From Lachancea mirantina (Eukaryota; Ascomycota; Saccharomycetes; Saccharomycetales; Saccharomycetaceae), in contig LT598466.1 of assembly GCA_900074745.1 (NCBI GenBank), positions 248,001-312,000 on the forward strand: 64,000 nucleotides of DNA. Reading direction: 5' to 3'. The notes beneath the pieces are model-generated. The model ran no database searches, was not told where the DNA came from, and saw only the letters and a program-made list of their open reading frames with translations. Below are positions 12,222 to 20,434 of the stretch, piece by piece; position 1 is the first letter of the stretch; the number at the start of each line of letters is the position of its first letter. The translations under genes were made by a program, and so were the position numbers.

Positions 12222-13226
12222 CTAGCATGGTCTTTTATCACTGTAGATCCCCAGCATATAAGCCATTCGTATAACAGTCAAATCCTTGGCCATCATGAGA
12301 CTGTCCCACGCTAGATCCATTTTAGAACCACTAACTTCATGCCAAGAAATGGGTACTTCGTCGACTTTGATGCCTTTTCTAAGCGCCAAGATAAGCACTT
12401 CAACATCAAAAATCCAACCCTCTGTGTGAAGAAATGGGTATATCTGAACTATAGCTTCTCTGTTAAAGAGTTTAAACCCACATTGAGTGTCTTTGATAGA
12501 TCTAATGCCAAAAATGAAAACGAGAGTGTGCAAAGCATACATCAAAAAATTTCTTATGAAAGATCTCTTGACAACAGCTTCCGAATTGACCATGTGGGCA
12601 CGAGATCCAATGGCTAGTGCGGGTTTCTTGCTCTTTTCATGGCTTTTGACGGATTCCAGAAGCTTGCTCACATCGGCAAACTTACTAGCACCATCTGCAT
12701 CTACAAAAAGTCCGTACCTCCCACGAATGTGCAAAAGCCCATGTTTAACGGCCCCACCCTTACCTCTGTTCTTGCTGAGCTTAACTACACGTAATTGGCC
12801 AGCTTGCAATTTGAACTCTCTTTCGGCCAAATTTAAGCAAAAGTCTGCGGTTCCGTCTTTCGAGCCGTCGTCAACAATCAAGATCTCCCATCTGTCCTCG
12901 AGCTCCTTTCTCAAATACTCAATTGCTTCTTTTAGCATTATCAGGATTCTGCCCGTTTCGTTATAGCTCGGCACTACCACGGAAAGTTCAATATCCTCAA
13001 GGGCACTGTGGTCATCTACTACCAAAGGCAGCTTACCATGCTCAATGACACCGTCAGAACCACATGTTGTGTACTCTAACTCTTCTAGGAATGTCCTCCT
13101 AGGCGAATGCGACAGCAGATAAACAGTTCCAAACAAGCTTGAAAATAACGCGATTACAGCCGTCACAACCAAGTTCATCATACTCAGTTTCTGCTTCTCA
13201 TTCCAAAAGAGCTCTTTAAGACTCAT
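12222..13226 (-). CDS. ALG5: Dolichyl-phosphate beta-glucosyltransferase
   Basis: Makes dolichyl-phosphate-glucose from UDP-glucose on the cytosolic face of the ER; this is the donor for the three terminal glucoses of the N-glycan precursor. The 334-residue protein has one N-terminal membrane anchor (about residues 17-40) and a GT2 catalytic domain: VVVPSYNE, ILIVDDGSKDGT, the DxD-type FVDADGASKF, and TQCGFKLF near the acceptor site. Length equals the S. cerevisiae protein. It converges on CET1, with 122 bases between the stops, as YPL227C does. Confidence 0.96.
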   Translation of the reverse strand: MSLKELFWNEKQKLSMMNLVVTAVIALFSSLFGTVYLLSHSPRRTFLEELEYTTCGSDGVIEHGKLPLVVDDHSALEDIELSVVVPSYNETGRILIMLKEAIEYLRKELEDRWEILIVDDGSKDGTADFCLNLAEREFKLQAGQLRVVKLSKNRGKGGAVKHGLLHIRGRYGLFVDADGASKFADVSKLLESVKSHEKSKKPALAIGSRAHMVNSEAVVKRSFIRNFLMYALHTLVFIFGIRSIKDTQCGFKLFNREAIVQIYPFLHTEGWIFDVEVLILALRKGIKVDEVPISWHEVSGSKMDLAWDSLMMAKDLTVIRMAYMLGIYSDKRPC

Positions 13227-13725
13227 GACGCTCCTAGAACGCGAAAATGGCTACTAATAGGGTTTCTATTTCATAAGTATTTACCGCGTTCTTGAGCATT
13301 TAGCTACGTGTTATGTTATAGTTGATCACGTGGTATGTGTGACAATTGGTCCATCAGTGTTGATCTATGTCAAATTGTCACTACAGAGCTCAGCATAAAT
13401 TTTCACTCAGAATGGTCGAAAGAGCTTCGATCAAGAGCTCTAGACATGGGTTGTGTTACTGGCGGTAATTCTCATTGTATGCAGCATCTTTTTTTTGTTA
13501 GAACAGTCCCTACCAAAACTTTTAGAAAACTAAGGTTATTAAAAAGTGAATATCAATATATATAAATTTATGAATGGCAGCTCATCACGGTCAAACGTCA
13601 ATGGCGAGTTGAGTGTGCTCAGCTTGAGATAATTTGTTGGAGTGCAGATATTTTACCAAGCCCATTTCAGTTAGGAGCCACTGGTATTGCTGAAAATTGC
13701 TTACAATAGCAGAGACCCGCTTCCG
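13227..13725. other. ALG5 promoter and UGA4-like 3' flank
   Basis: About 500 bases. A CACGTG core (13327-13332) lies about 100 bases upstream of the ALG5 ATG. An AT-rich TATATATAA stretch lies near 13556. I checked the CACGTG as a centromere CDEI element, but no AT-rich CDEII or CDEIII follows. Confidence 0.45.
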
Positions 13726-15522
13726 CTAAGCCAATCTTTCCGATTTGTGTTGCGCGTTGCTGGATATTATTGCATCAATGACATCTTCGCCCACGTATTG
13801 TTCATATTCTTCATCGGTCAAGTTTGACTTTGGACCCTGGTAGAATTTGCGCTGCCACACGAAGTAATAGCACAGCGACAAAACCCAGAAGCCTGGGCCG
13901 ATGACAACTGTGTAATTCATGGTATCTGGTGTAGTACCGTGCTGTTGGGAGGGGAACATGACCATGACAATGATAAAAGCCTGATAAAAGACTGCTACCC
14001 AGTTAACAATAGGTGACCAGATGTCGCCTAAATAGAAGGGACCCGGTCTGAAGTCTTTTCTTCCGTATGTGAGTCTCAAGGTGATGGGGAAAATGAGGGC
14101 CATGTACATGCCGGCAATGGAAAGACTGAAAAGGGCATCTGCGGCAGTTTCGCCGGCCAAACACAGCAATCCCAGGGCCAGTGACAACAAACAGGAACCC
14201 CAAACCGCACGAATAGGCACTGCGACTCTACCGCTAACCTTCTTGAAGAAATTGCTGAAAGGAATACCGTCGTCGCGAGCAAACGCCCAGAACTGTCTAG
14301 AGTTGGCGATAACAGTTGAAGCGCCCATTAGGAATTGACACACAATGATGAGACTTAGGAACGTTAGCGTCCAGCGCTTTCCGAGCGCATCGTAAAACAC
14401 CTGCGTGATACCCTGACCATATGCCGAGTTCACAATGTTGTTGATATCGGAGTCCATGCAGGCTAGAAGCACGATACAGATGAGCCACCCGAGAATCCAA
14501 CAGCTTGCGATGGAACCCACGATACCGATAGGCACAGCACGCACAGCATCGCGTGCTTCCTCTGCCATGTGCACACAGGAGTCATACGCACCAATAGTCC
14601 AGATAGCGGGCGTCATACCACTAATACACCAGTTCCAGCCGGTGTTCCAGTCCGAGAGATTTTCGGAGTTTCCAAAGATGAACTTCCCGTCGTTGAACTT
14701 GCGATCGAGCTTGTCTGATCTCGACACGCCGATGGGTAACACGATGAAGAACAAGATGATCAGGAAACAGTTGGCGACAATGGAGAAAGTTTGCAATTTG
14801 GAGCTGAATTTCGAGGCCAAAGATGTCAACAGACCCATGCTCACGATGCACGCGGCAAAGACACCATAGGTGATGCCGTTGGTGACATTAAAATCAGGAT
14901 TCGTGACCACCACGGCAGATAGAATCTGCTGCGCAAGTCCGTAGACAATAGAACAGACTGACGCTGACAGCGAAAGTGTGTCGAGAAACCCGACGGAGTA
15001 ACTGATGCATTTTCTCACGCGTTGGGGCGCCCATTGGTAGCACGACACATAAACGGCACCGGCAGTGGGCATGGAAGACGAAATTTCGGCAAGCGCAATG
15101 CCGATGGTCAAAATCAGTCCACCACCGACAAACCACCCCCAGTTGAGCCCCACGGGCCCGGCGCTAAGCCCACCGTCCATTGTCGACGCAATCGACGGTA
15201 AAAGACCCATGATAGAGAACGCGACACCGAAAATCTGCACTGTCGAAAATTCTCTTCTGAGCTCTTCCTTGTAACCTATTTCTGCCAGCACTTGCTGGTC
15301 CGAAGTCGCACTCTTGGCATCCACGAATCTGATAGGCGCCCCGTGCGCCGACGTTATCGACCGCAGGGTATTCATATGGCCCTCACTCACATTTCCCACC
15401 TGTACGTCGACTTTCGACGCATTGTGCGTCACTTTATCTATATCTTTTGAGCTGCTGGAAGAGTTTATATGTCTCATCATCTCATGCCCTTGCTGCGTCG
15501 AAAGTCCCGAGTCTTTTAGCAT
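13726..15522 (-). CDS. UGA4: GABA/polyamine-type amino acid permease, Uga4-like
   Basis: A 598-residue transporter of the amino acid-polyamine-organocation superfamily, fungal GABA/choline branch. The soluble N-terminus ends in AEIGYKEELRREFSTVQIFGVAFSIMG split over two conserved motifs: GYKxELxRxFST, then FGVAFSIMGLLPSIAS leading into TM1. About 12 membrane segments follow, with the family motifs PAIWTIGAYDSCVHMAEEA and MFPSQQHG. The match to S. cerevisiae Uga4 (GABA, ALA and putrescine uptake into the cell and vacuole) is close along the length. The relative Tpo5 is a second option. A single GATAAG at 15701-15706 lies about 180 bases upstream, which would fit nitrogen control by GATA factors, but one site is weak evidence. 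Confidence 0.85.
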   Translation of the reverse strand: MLKDSGLSTQQGHEMMRHINSSSSSKDIDKVTHNASKVDVQVGNVSEGHMNTLRSITSAHGAPIRFVDAKSATSDQQVLAEIGYKEELRREFSTVQIFGVAFSIMGLLPSIASTMDGGLSAGPVGLNWGWFVGGGLILTIGIALAEISSSMPTAGAVYVSCYQWAPQRVRKCISYSVGFLDTLSLSASVCSIVYGLAQQILSAVVVTNPDFNVTNGITYGVFAACIVSMGLLTSLASKFSSKLQTFSIVANCFLIILFFIVLPIGVSRSDKLDRKFNDGKFIFGNSENLSDWNTGWNWCISGMTPAIWTIGAYDSCVHMAEEARDAVRAVPIGIVGSIASCWILGWLICIVLLACMDSDINNIVNSAYGQGITQVFYDALGKRWTLTFLSLIIVCQFLMGASTVIANSRQFWAFARDDGIPFSNFFKKVSGRVAVPIRAVWGSCLLSLALGLLCLAGETAADALFSLSIAGMYMALIFPITLRLTYGRKDFRPGPFYLGDIWSPIVNWVAVFYQAFIIVMVMFPSQQHGTTPDTMNYTVVIGPGFWVLSLCYYFVWQRKFYQGPKSNLTDEEYEQYVGEDVIDAIISSNAQHKSERLA

Positions 15523-15865
15523 GCGCTCTCAACACTTATATATCTTATTTATGCAAGCGACTTCCATGGGCTTTCAGTGTCAATTACGCATCTCGAATCG
15601 CTTCTTTATCTGTATAACTCATTGCATACTTCGCTATCTAAGCGCGAATACGAGATTCTTCACGTTGCCTCATTCTGTAGTGATGATATCAGAAATCTAA
15701 GATAAGTCGTTCGCCGTATAAGATTGTCTGTTATCAGTGGTACGGGTATTTGAGTGCTAATTGCAGCCAAGATCCCGAGGCACGATATGAGATTTAGTAG
15801 CAGAATTATAAGCGACTCTAGGGCAACAATTGCGATGCGTCGGCCTCGTAGATTGTTATGGCTTC
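15523..15865. other. UGA4-like promoter up to the transposon target site
   Basis: This holds one GATAAG motif (15701-15706) and AT-rich TATA-like runs near 15538. The hAT element inserted about 350 bases upstream of the permease start. Confidence 0.5.
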
Positions 15866-15873
15866 GATGAATT
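15866..15873. repeat. Left 8-bp target site duplication (GATGAATT)
   Basis: GATGAATT directly abuts the left inverted repeat and is repeated exactly at 18708-18715. Eight bases is the duplication length of hAT transposition. Confidence 0.95.
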
Positions 15874-15891
15874 CAGAGCTGTATTTCGGGT
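15874..15891 (+). repeat. Left terminal inverted repeat of hAT element
   Basis: CAGAGCTGTATTTCGGGT is identical over 18 bases to the complement of 18690-18707. It is followed by a dense cluster of ACCCG/CGGGT cores up to 15946, likely transposase-binding sites. Confidence 0.95.
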
Positions 15892-16141
15892 TGACCCGGA
15901 TTACAAAATAACTACCCGGATACCCGAGAGCGGGTAGTAAACGGGTAGTAGCCATGTACGGATCGAGTAATTCTTGGGTATATATTTTAATATTTTCAAC
16001 TCATTTAAGGATATTTCGAATGCATCGTTCGGATGGAACGCGGATAAACAACTTGTTAGTTCAACAAAGCGTCCGTAAATCGAGAGAAAAGCATTGATCT
16101 TACCTAAGTAGTGTTGAATTAGATTGATATGCTAGCTTTAA

Positions 16142-17239
16142 CTATTGAAACTCGAGATCGTCGTCATCTGATTGAGAGTAGCATTCTATATAGTCATCAT
16201 CCTCATCAGAATCTTGGAAATTGAGTGTTAATTTCTGGTCGAGGAGGCCCCAGCCCTTGAAGCGATTTCTAAGAACTAGCAACCTGTTAAAATTTAGACT
16301 GCTCATACTTCTTCTTTCTTTACGAAGAACTTTCCCGCTGATAGAAAATGCTCTCTCCAGACCGCTTGTGCTAAATTTTGTGTATAGAAGGGCCACCGCA
16401 AGCCTGAATAAATTGGGATATGCGCCACGGCGTTCGTACCACCATTGTATCAGATCCTCTTTGAAGTCCAAGGTATGTTGCTCTTCTGCTTTATATTTGT
16501 CCCACTCACTGACTGCCTGATTGCACATAGAAGCCTCTGCATTACGTGAATGCTTTTCGCGCCGGTTAATTGTGGGTAATTTGCTGACTCGATGGCGCGT
16601 GCCTCTAACAGATCTTTTGGCAAGTTCAGTTGATGTAACGACCTTTCGCGGTTCGGACTTCTTGAGGTAAGACTTCAAATACCTTTCCACTTTGCTTAGT
16701 CGAAATTGAGCCTCGTCCTCCGTCATAAGGGTGTTGAAGCACTGATGTTTGGACGAAGGATCCAAGAATGCAGCGACAAAATACAGATCGTTTTCCGTGA
16801 AGTACTGGAAATAAGTTGTAAATTTGTTTCGAGTAGAAAGGACAGCATCAAGTACCGTTTTCTTCATATCTAACGGCGGGTTTTGAGTTCCATTGATAAA
16901 GGTGAAATCAAATGCTCCTTCTGTCGGTAGCTCTATAGTCTCCGTATGGGCATCACCGCATAAGTCATAATATTCCAGAAGTGTGTAATAGAAAGGTACC
17001 GCATTAGAGAGATGATTAAACGAAACTTCTTGCAGAGTGTCATTCAACACTTTGAAGATTGAGCAACAATCGACAAAGTACTGCAAAAGATGGACTTCCT
17101 CAGGGGTTTGCTCGAAACACTTTTCGATTTTTGAAGCAGCAGAAATGTTCTGTGGTGACTTTTTAAAGTATTGAACCACGTCAGATACTGCTGGCGATAT
17201 TTCAGAAAAGTGGTTACTTGCTTCCAGATATACAACCAC
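16142..17239 (-). CDS. hAT transposase, C-terminal frame (no ATG of its own)
   Basis: A 365-codon open frame encoding the C-terminal half of the transposase. It has the conserved helical region and the hATC dimerisation domain (FRLAVALLYTKFS, then SGLERAFSISGKVLRKER), which holds the third catalytic acidic residue, Glu, in the LERAFS motif. The frame opens at a GTG and overlaps the upstream frame by 196 bases, in the -1 phase. It has no ATG near its beginning, so it must be reached from the first frame. The tail is strongly acidic. If joined at the heptamer at 17161-17167, it supplies the last 339 residues of a 766-residue protein. Confidence 0.9.
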   Translation of the reverse strand: MVVYLEASNHFSEISPAVSDVVQYFKKSPQNISAASKIEKCFEQTPEEVHLLQYFVDCCSIFKVLNDTLQEVSFNHLSNAVPFYYTLLEYYDLCGDAHTETIELPTEGAFDFTFINGTQNPPLDMKKTVLDAVLSTRNKFTTYFQYFTENDLYFVAAFLDPSSKHQCFNTLMTEDEAQFRLSKVERYLKSYLKKSEPRKVVTSTELAKRSVRGTRHRVSKLPTINRREKHSRNAEASMCNQAVSEWDKYKAEEQHTLDFKEDLIQWWYERRGAYPNLFRLAVALLYTKFSTSGLERAFSISGKVLRKERRSMSSLNFNRLLVLRNRFKGWGLLDQKLTLNFQDSDEDDDYIECYSQSDDDDLEFQ

Positions 17240-18441
17240 CGTGTTTCCGATGCAGCAGGCACCAACGGGATTGAAGCTTTCATTAATGAAGACCTCAAAA
17301 CAGAAGTGTGCTTCATCTTGTGAGCCAACCGTGTGATACGCGCCAGTGCCAAGCTAAACTTTGTGTTTGCTTTCAGGTTTTTCACTACATCTTGGAAAAG
17401 AATGTTCAAAATATGGTTTCCACACCGGAAAATATGGAAGTTTCCCAGACGATCGAACGTCTTGGATTTGCATTTCTTGAAATGGTCATGGACAAGGTGG
17501 GAATGCATGCATATGTTGTTTGTGGCATTATCACAAGTAATTGTTGCAACTCGATCATCTATTTCATAATCTTTCATCACATCCCGAACTTCCTTGAAAA
17601 GATTTTCCCCGGTGTGTGGTGTGTCGCTAACATCAATGAAACCTAGGATGCGGGTGTTGTACGGAGCGTAATGGTTATTAAGAAGAGCCTTGCTGCTGCC
17701 AACATCAGTCAGCATAGCATCATTTATAAGATTGGGAGCAAATGTTGCGGCTACAGCAAGATATGATCTTCCATTCCCGCCGGACCAGATATCCAGTTCA
17801 ATGTTAATGAAGTCAGTTTTACTCAATACTTTTTTAAGTGCAGTATTGAAGAGATTGGTATAGTTCGATAGCCTGTCAATGATCGCTGGACGAGATTTTA
17901 TCAATTTAATACCAGAGCAGGCTTCGCTAATGACGTTCCAGCTTTTGCCTTCGAAGAAGGAGAACGGGACTAACTTTTCCGTCAAAAGCAACAGAATACC
18001 AAAATCGCCAGGGCTATGCTTCCATTCTGCGGTTATTGCAGCTGGCGGTGGCAAGGAACGACACTTGACTCCTAATTGGCTGAGACTCCTAGATTTTTCT
18101 TCTTCTTTTCGACCGTTTTGGTATGCTAGAGGATGAACGTTCTTTACGTGTTTTGAAAGGTTTCCTGTGGACCTCGCTTCCTTGAATTCGCGTTTGCAAT
18201 GAACACAAGAGGCAATCTTTAGTCCATCCACCTCTGTAACATCGAAGTGGCGGCGAAGGGCTGATCGATCCATCCATCCAGTTACTTTAAGTTGTCTAGT
18301 AGGTGTAATAGGAATGGAGGAGCCATCTGCCGCATCTACTGGGTTTGAGACACGTGGCTCTGGGGTGAGAGTCTCACCTTCCAAATCTGAGGTTTCGTCG
18401 GAAAGCTCTTCAATCTGATAAGACTCTTGGACCGCTATCAT
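17044..18441 (-). CDS. hAT transposase, N-terminal frame with BED zinc finger and DDE start
   Basis: A 465-codon frame starting at ATG (18441, MIAVQESYQIEEL). An acidic leader is followed by a BED-type zinc finger with Cys79, Cys82, His98 and His103 (CVHC ... HVKNVH). The RNase H-like core has the first catalytic Asp217 in ELDIWSG and the second, Asp304, in TCDNATNN. ETRWLYIW near residue 400 is the conserved RW motif. The last 38 or so codons past the heptamer do not look like transposase and are probably the unshifted tail. Whether the full protein is made by -1 frameshifting or the gene is simply disrupted by one base is open. Confidence 0.9.
   Translation of the reverse strand: MIAVQESYQIEELSDETSDLEGETLTPEPRVSNPVDAADGSSIPITPTRQLKVTGWMDRSALRRHFDVTEVDGLKIASCVHCKREFKEARSTGNLSKHVKNVHPLAYQNGRKEEEKSRSLSQLGVKCRSLPPPAAITAEWKHSPGDFGILLLLTEKLVPFSFFEGKSWNVISEACSGIKLIKSRPAIIDRLSNYTNLFNTALKKVLSKTDFINIELDIWSGGNGRSYLAVAATFAPNLINDAMLTDVGSSKALLNNHYAPYNTRILGFIDVSDTPHTGENLFKEVRDVMKDYEIDDRVATITCDNATNNICMHSHLVHDHFKKCKSKTFDRLGNFHIFRCGNHILNILFQDVVKNLKANTKFSLALARITRLAHKMKHTSVLRSSLMKASIPLVPAASETRWLYIWKQVTTFLKYRQQYLTWFNTLKSHHRTFLLLQKSKSVSSKPLRKSIFCSTLSIVAQSSKC
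17161..17167 (-). promoter_or_regulatory. Candidate -1 ribosomal frameshift heptamer T_TTA_AAA
   Basis: On the minus strand TTTAAAA reads as T TTA AAA in the phase of the first transposase frame. This is the X XXY YYZ form needed for tandem -1 slippage. Slipping here continues straight into the second frame (F-K-K-S-P-Q). It lies inside the 196-base overlap. I did not identify a downstream pseudoknot by eye. Confidence 0.6.
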
Positions 18442-18689
18442 TGTGTGTCAGCTGAGTAGTTCGAACCGGGGAGCGGTTGGTCTGGATCATGTATGTTAAA
18501 TATTTGAATTTTTGACGCCAGAAATTTTCTTTACGCGTTTCGGTTCTTGAAAGGGTATCCAGTGTTAAAGGACGCGGGTTGCTGGCGGGTCGCCTATTTT
18601 TTTCACGCGAGTAATAGACGAATGAACGTGACGGCGCACGCGAATACTATGTGGGTTTCCTGGATAAGGGTTACCCAGCCTAGGATGGT

Positions 18690-18707
18690 ACCCGAAATAC
18701 AGCTCTG
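18690..18707 (-). repeat. Right terminal inverted repeat of hAT element
   Basis: ACCCGAAATACAGCTCTG is the exact complement of the left repeat at 15874-15891. Confidence 0.95.
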
Positions 18708-18715
18708 GATGAATT
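18708..18715. repeat. Right 8-bp target site duplication (GATGAATT)
   Basis: An exact copy of 15866-15873, directly after the right inverted repeat. Confidence 0.95.
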
Positions 18716-19128
18716 CCGTCGGGAAGCCGAGACGAGCTCCCCGTGCGGAAGAAGAGTCCGAAAATCGGACTTTCGGAGTCCGATTCTTATGCTAGTCGGT
18801 GCATTTCGTAGTTGGAGGTGAACCATTGATGGCCAGTTTTCATAAGAACGGCTGGAAGCACTGGGGACAGTGGTTTATAGATTGGAGGACAAATTGGTGA
18901 GCAGTGAGGTGTCGAGTGAAAGGTGTGGGTTTTTGAGTTTCGTAGAACACGATTGCGAGAAGAGGGCATGTCACGTGATGCGTTGTACGTCTACAGAGCA
19001 TAAATTGGGTAACCTTTAGCAGCTCAAGTGCAAGACTTGGCCCAATTGGATTGAGTTTTAGTAGCAACAGTCCAGAGCCGGGGAAAAGGGCTGCACTTTC
19101 CATGGCGCTGGGAAGACGTACAAAGTGA
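18716..19128. other. Intergenic, transposon to PAN6 3' end
   Basis: About 410 bases with no convincing gene. A CACGTG core lies at 18972-18977. Minus-strand frames of 60-102 codons here overlap the PAN6 3' flank and show no known motif. Confidence 0.45.
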
Positions 19129-20061
19129 TCACATACATCGTGGCACAATCACGTTGTCTATCAGACGCACCACAGTCGCGGGATCGTGTCGGTCAGTCAC
19201 GAAGATCGCACAGCTGATCACCACGTCGGCGGCTTGTGTCGTGACTGGGTCCATTTCTGTCAGGTTGTTGCCTTCTGCAACAGAAACGTAATCAATGTGG
19301 AAGTCACGTGATTCGACGAGCGGTTGCCAGCATGCCATTGCGGCCTGTATCACGGTTTCCCGCTCGATCTGGCCGTCGGTCTGTGCTGCTTCTGCGACTT
19401 TAGCAGCCGCGGCGTTCAGTCCGCGGTAGATCGCGGTCGAAACAGCACGCGATTCGTCACAGAGATACCGGTTGCGGCTGCTGAGGGCCAAACCTCGGGC
19501 GTCGCGCACAATGGGCAGCATTTCGATCTGGGTATTCATGAATAGCTCTTCGGTCATGACCTTGAGCACAATAAATTGCTGGATGTCCTTCTGGCCAAAA
19601 TACGCGACAGCGGGCGACACGATGTTCAACAGTTTCGTGACGACCGTGGCCACGCCGCGGAAAAAATTGGGTCTGGTGCGCCCTTCCAATTGCTCGCTCA
19701 CGCCGAGTACCGTGACGAAAGGGCCCCGTTGCTGGTCGATTTCCAGCGAAATTCCTTGTGGATACATTTCTCTTGGCGACGGCGCGAAACAGGCATCGAC
19801 GCCCGCCGCTTCCAAAACCGACAGGTCCTGCTCGAGGGTCCGTGGGTACTTATCCAAATCCTCTGTTGGCGCAAATTGCGACGGATTTACGAAAATCGAC
19901 ACCACTGTCACGTCGTTGTTTGTTTTACATTTTCTCACCAATTCCAAATGGCCCTCGTGAAGACACCCCATGGTCGGCACAAACCCGATTTTCTTGTGGA
20001 AAACTCCTACCTGGGCTTTTCGCCACTCCACTATTTCATTTACCGCGTGGAAAACCTTCAT
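19129..20061 (-). CDS. PAN6: Pantoate--beta-alanine ligase (pantothenate synthetase)
   Basis: Joins pantoate and beta-alanine with ATP to give pantothenate, the last step before the CoA branch. The 310-residue protein has the nucleotidyltransferase fold: a HIGH-type motif in PTMGCLHEGHLELV (about residues 29-42), VVSIFVNPSQFAP, RPNFFRGVATVV, FGQKDIQQ, and LALSSRNRYL near residue 200 as the KMSKS equivalent. The length is the family norm. It is divergent from NDC80, as YIL145C is from YIL144W in S. cerevisiae. Confidence 0.97.
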   Translation of the reverse strand: MKVFHAVNEIVEWRKAQVGVFHKKIGFVPTMGCLHEGHLELVRKCKTNNDVTVVSIFVNPSQFAPTEDLDKYPRTLEQDLSVLEAAGVDACFAPSPREMYPQGISLEIDQQRGPFVTVLGVSEQLEGRTRPNFFRGVATVVTKLLNIVSPAVAYFGQKDIQQFIVLKVMTEELFMNTQIEMLPIVRDARGLALSSRNRYLCDESRAVSTAIYRGLNAAAAKVAEAAQTDGQIERETVIQAAMACWQPLVESRDFHIDYVSVAEGNNLTEMDPVTTQAADVVISCAIFVTDRHDPATVVRLIDNVIVPRCM

Positions 20062-20434
20062 CAGCGGCCGCTTCTGTCTACAATTGCTTCTTTAAAATCC
20101 TTGTTCTAGTATATCGTAAAGCTCGAATTTTTCACTCATCGCCATTGTTCTCATGTCAATCTCGAAACGAAGCCAATAAACCAAGAAATTAAAGGATATC
20201 CATATAGAGCATGCTCAGCAGAGCATTTGAGGCTCTGAAATGAGCCAGTAGAGCTGGAAAACGCCTTAACCGTAATTAAATTCACGTCGAATTCTTGCTT
20301 AAAGGTGAAATTAGGATATATACCTTTATACGTAGCCATAGATCCTGGTTTCTGATATCATGACCAGGTTAATGACTTCTGATCTTCATGTAAACAAAAC
20401 GCATATATAAGACGAAATACAGGGAAATTTGGGG
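20062..20434. promoter_or_regulatory. Divergent promoter region PAN6 / NDC80
   Basis: About 370 bases shared by two outward-facing genes. TATATAA at 20404-20410 is only 25 bases before the NDC80 ATG, too close to be a sure TATA box. Confidence 0.4.

Larger units (their letters stand above)
15874..18707 (-). mobile_element. hAT-family DNA transposon, Rover/Roamer-like, complete ends
   Basis: A 2834-bp class II element. The ends are perfect 18-bp inverted repeats, CAGAGCTGTATTTCGGGT at 15874-15891 and its complement at 18690-18707, starting with the CAGNG usual for hAT. The flanks are an exact 8-bp duplication. Inside is one transposase on the minus strand in two overlapping frames. The left subterminal 75 bases hold six copies of the CGGGT/ACCCG core; the right side has fewer (18575, 18586, 18690). 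hAT elements named Rover and Roamer are known from Lachancea and related yeasts; assignment to one of these is inference. Identical ends and target copies, and open frames throughout, suggest a recent insertion. Confidence 0.95.
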
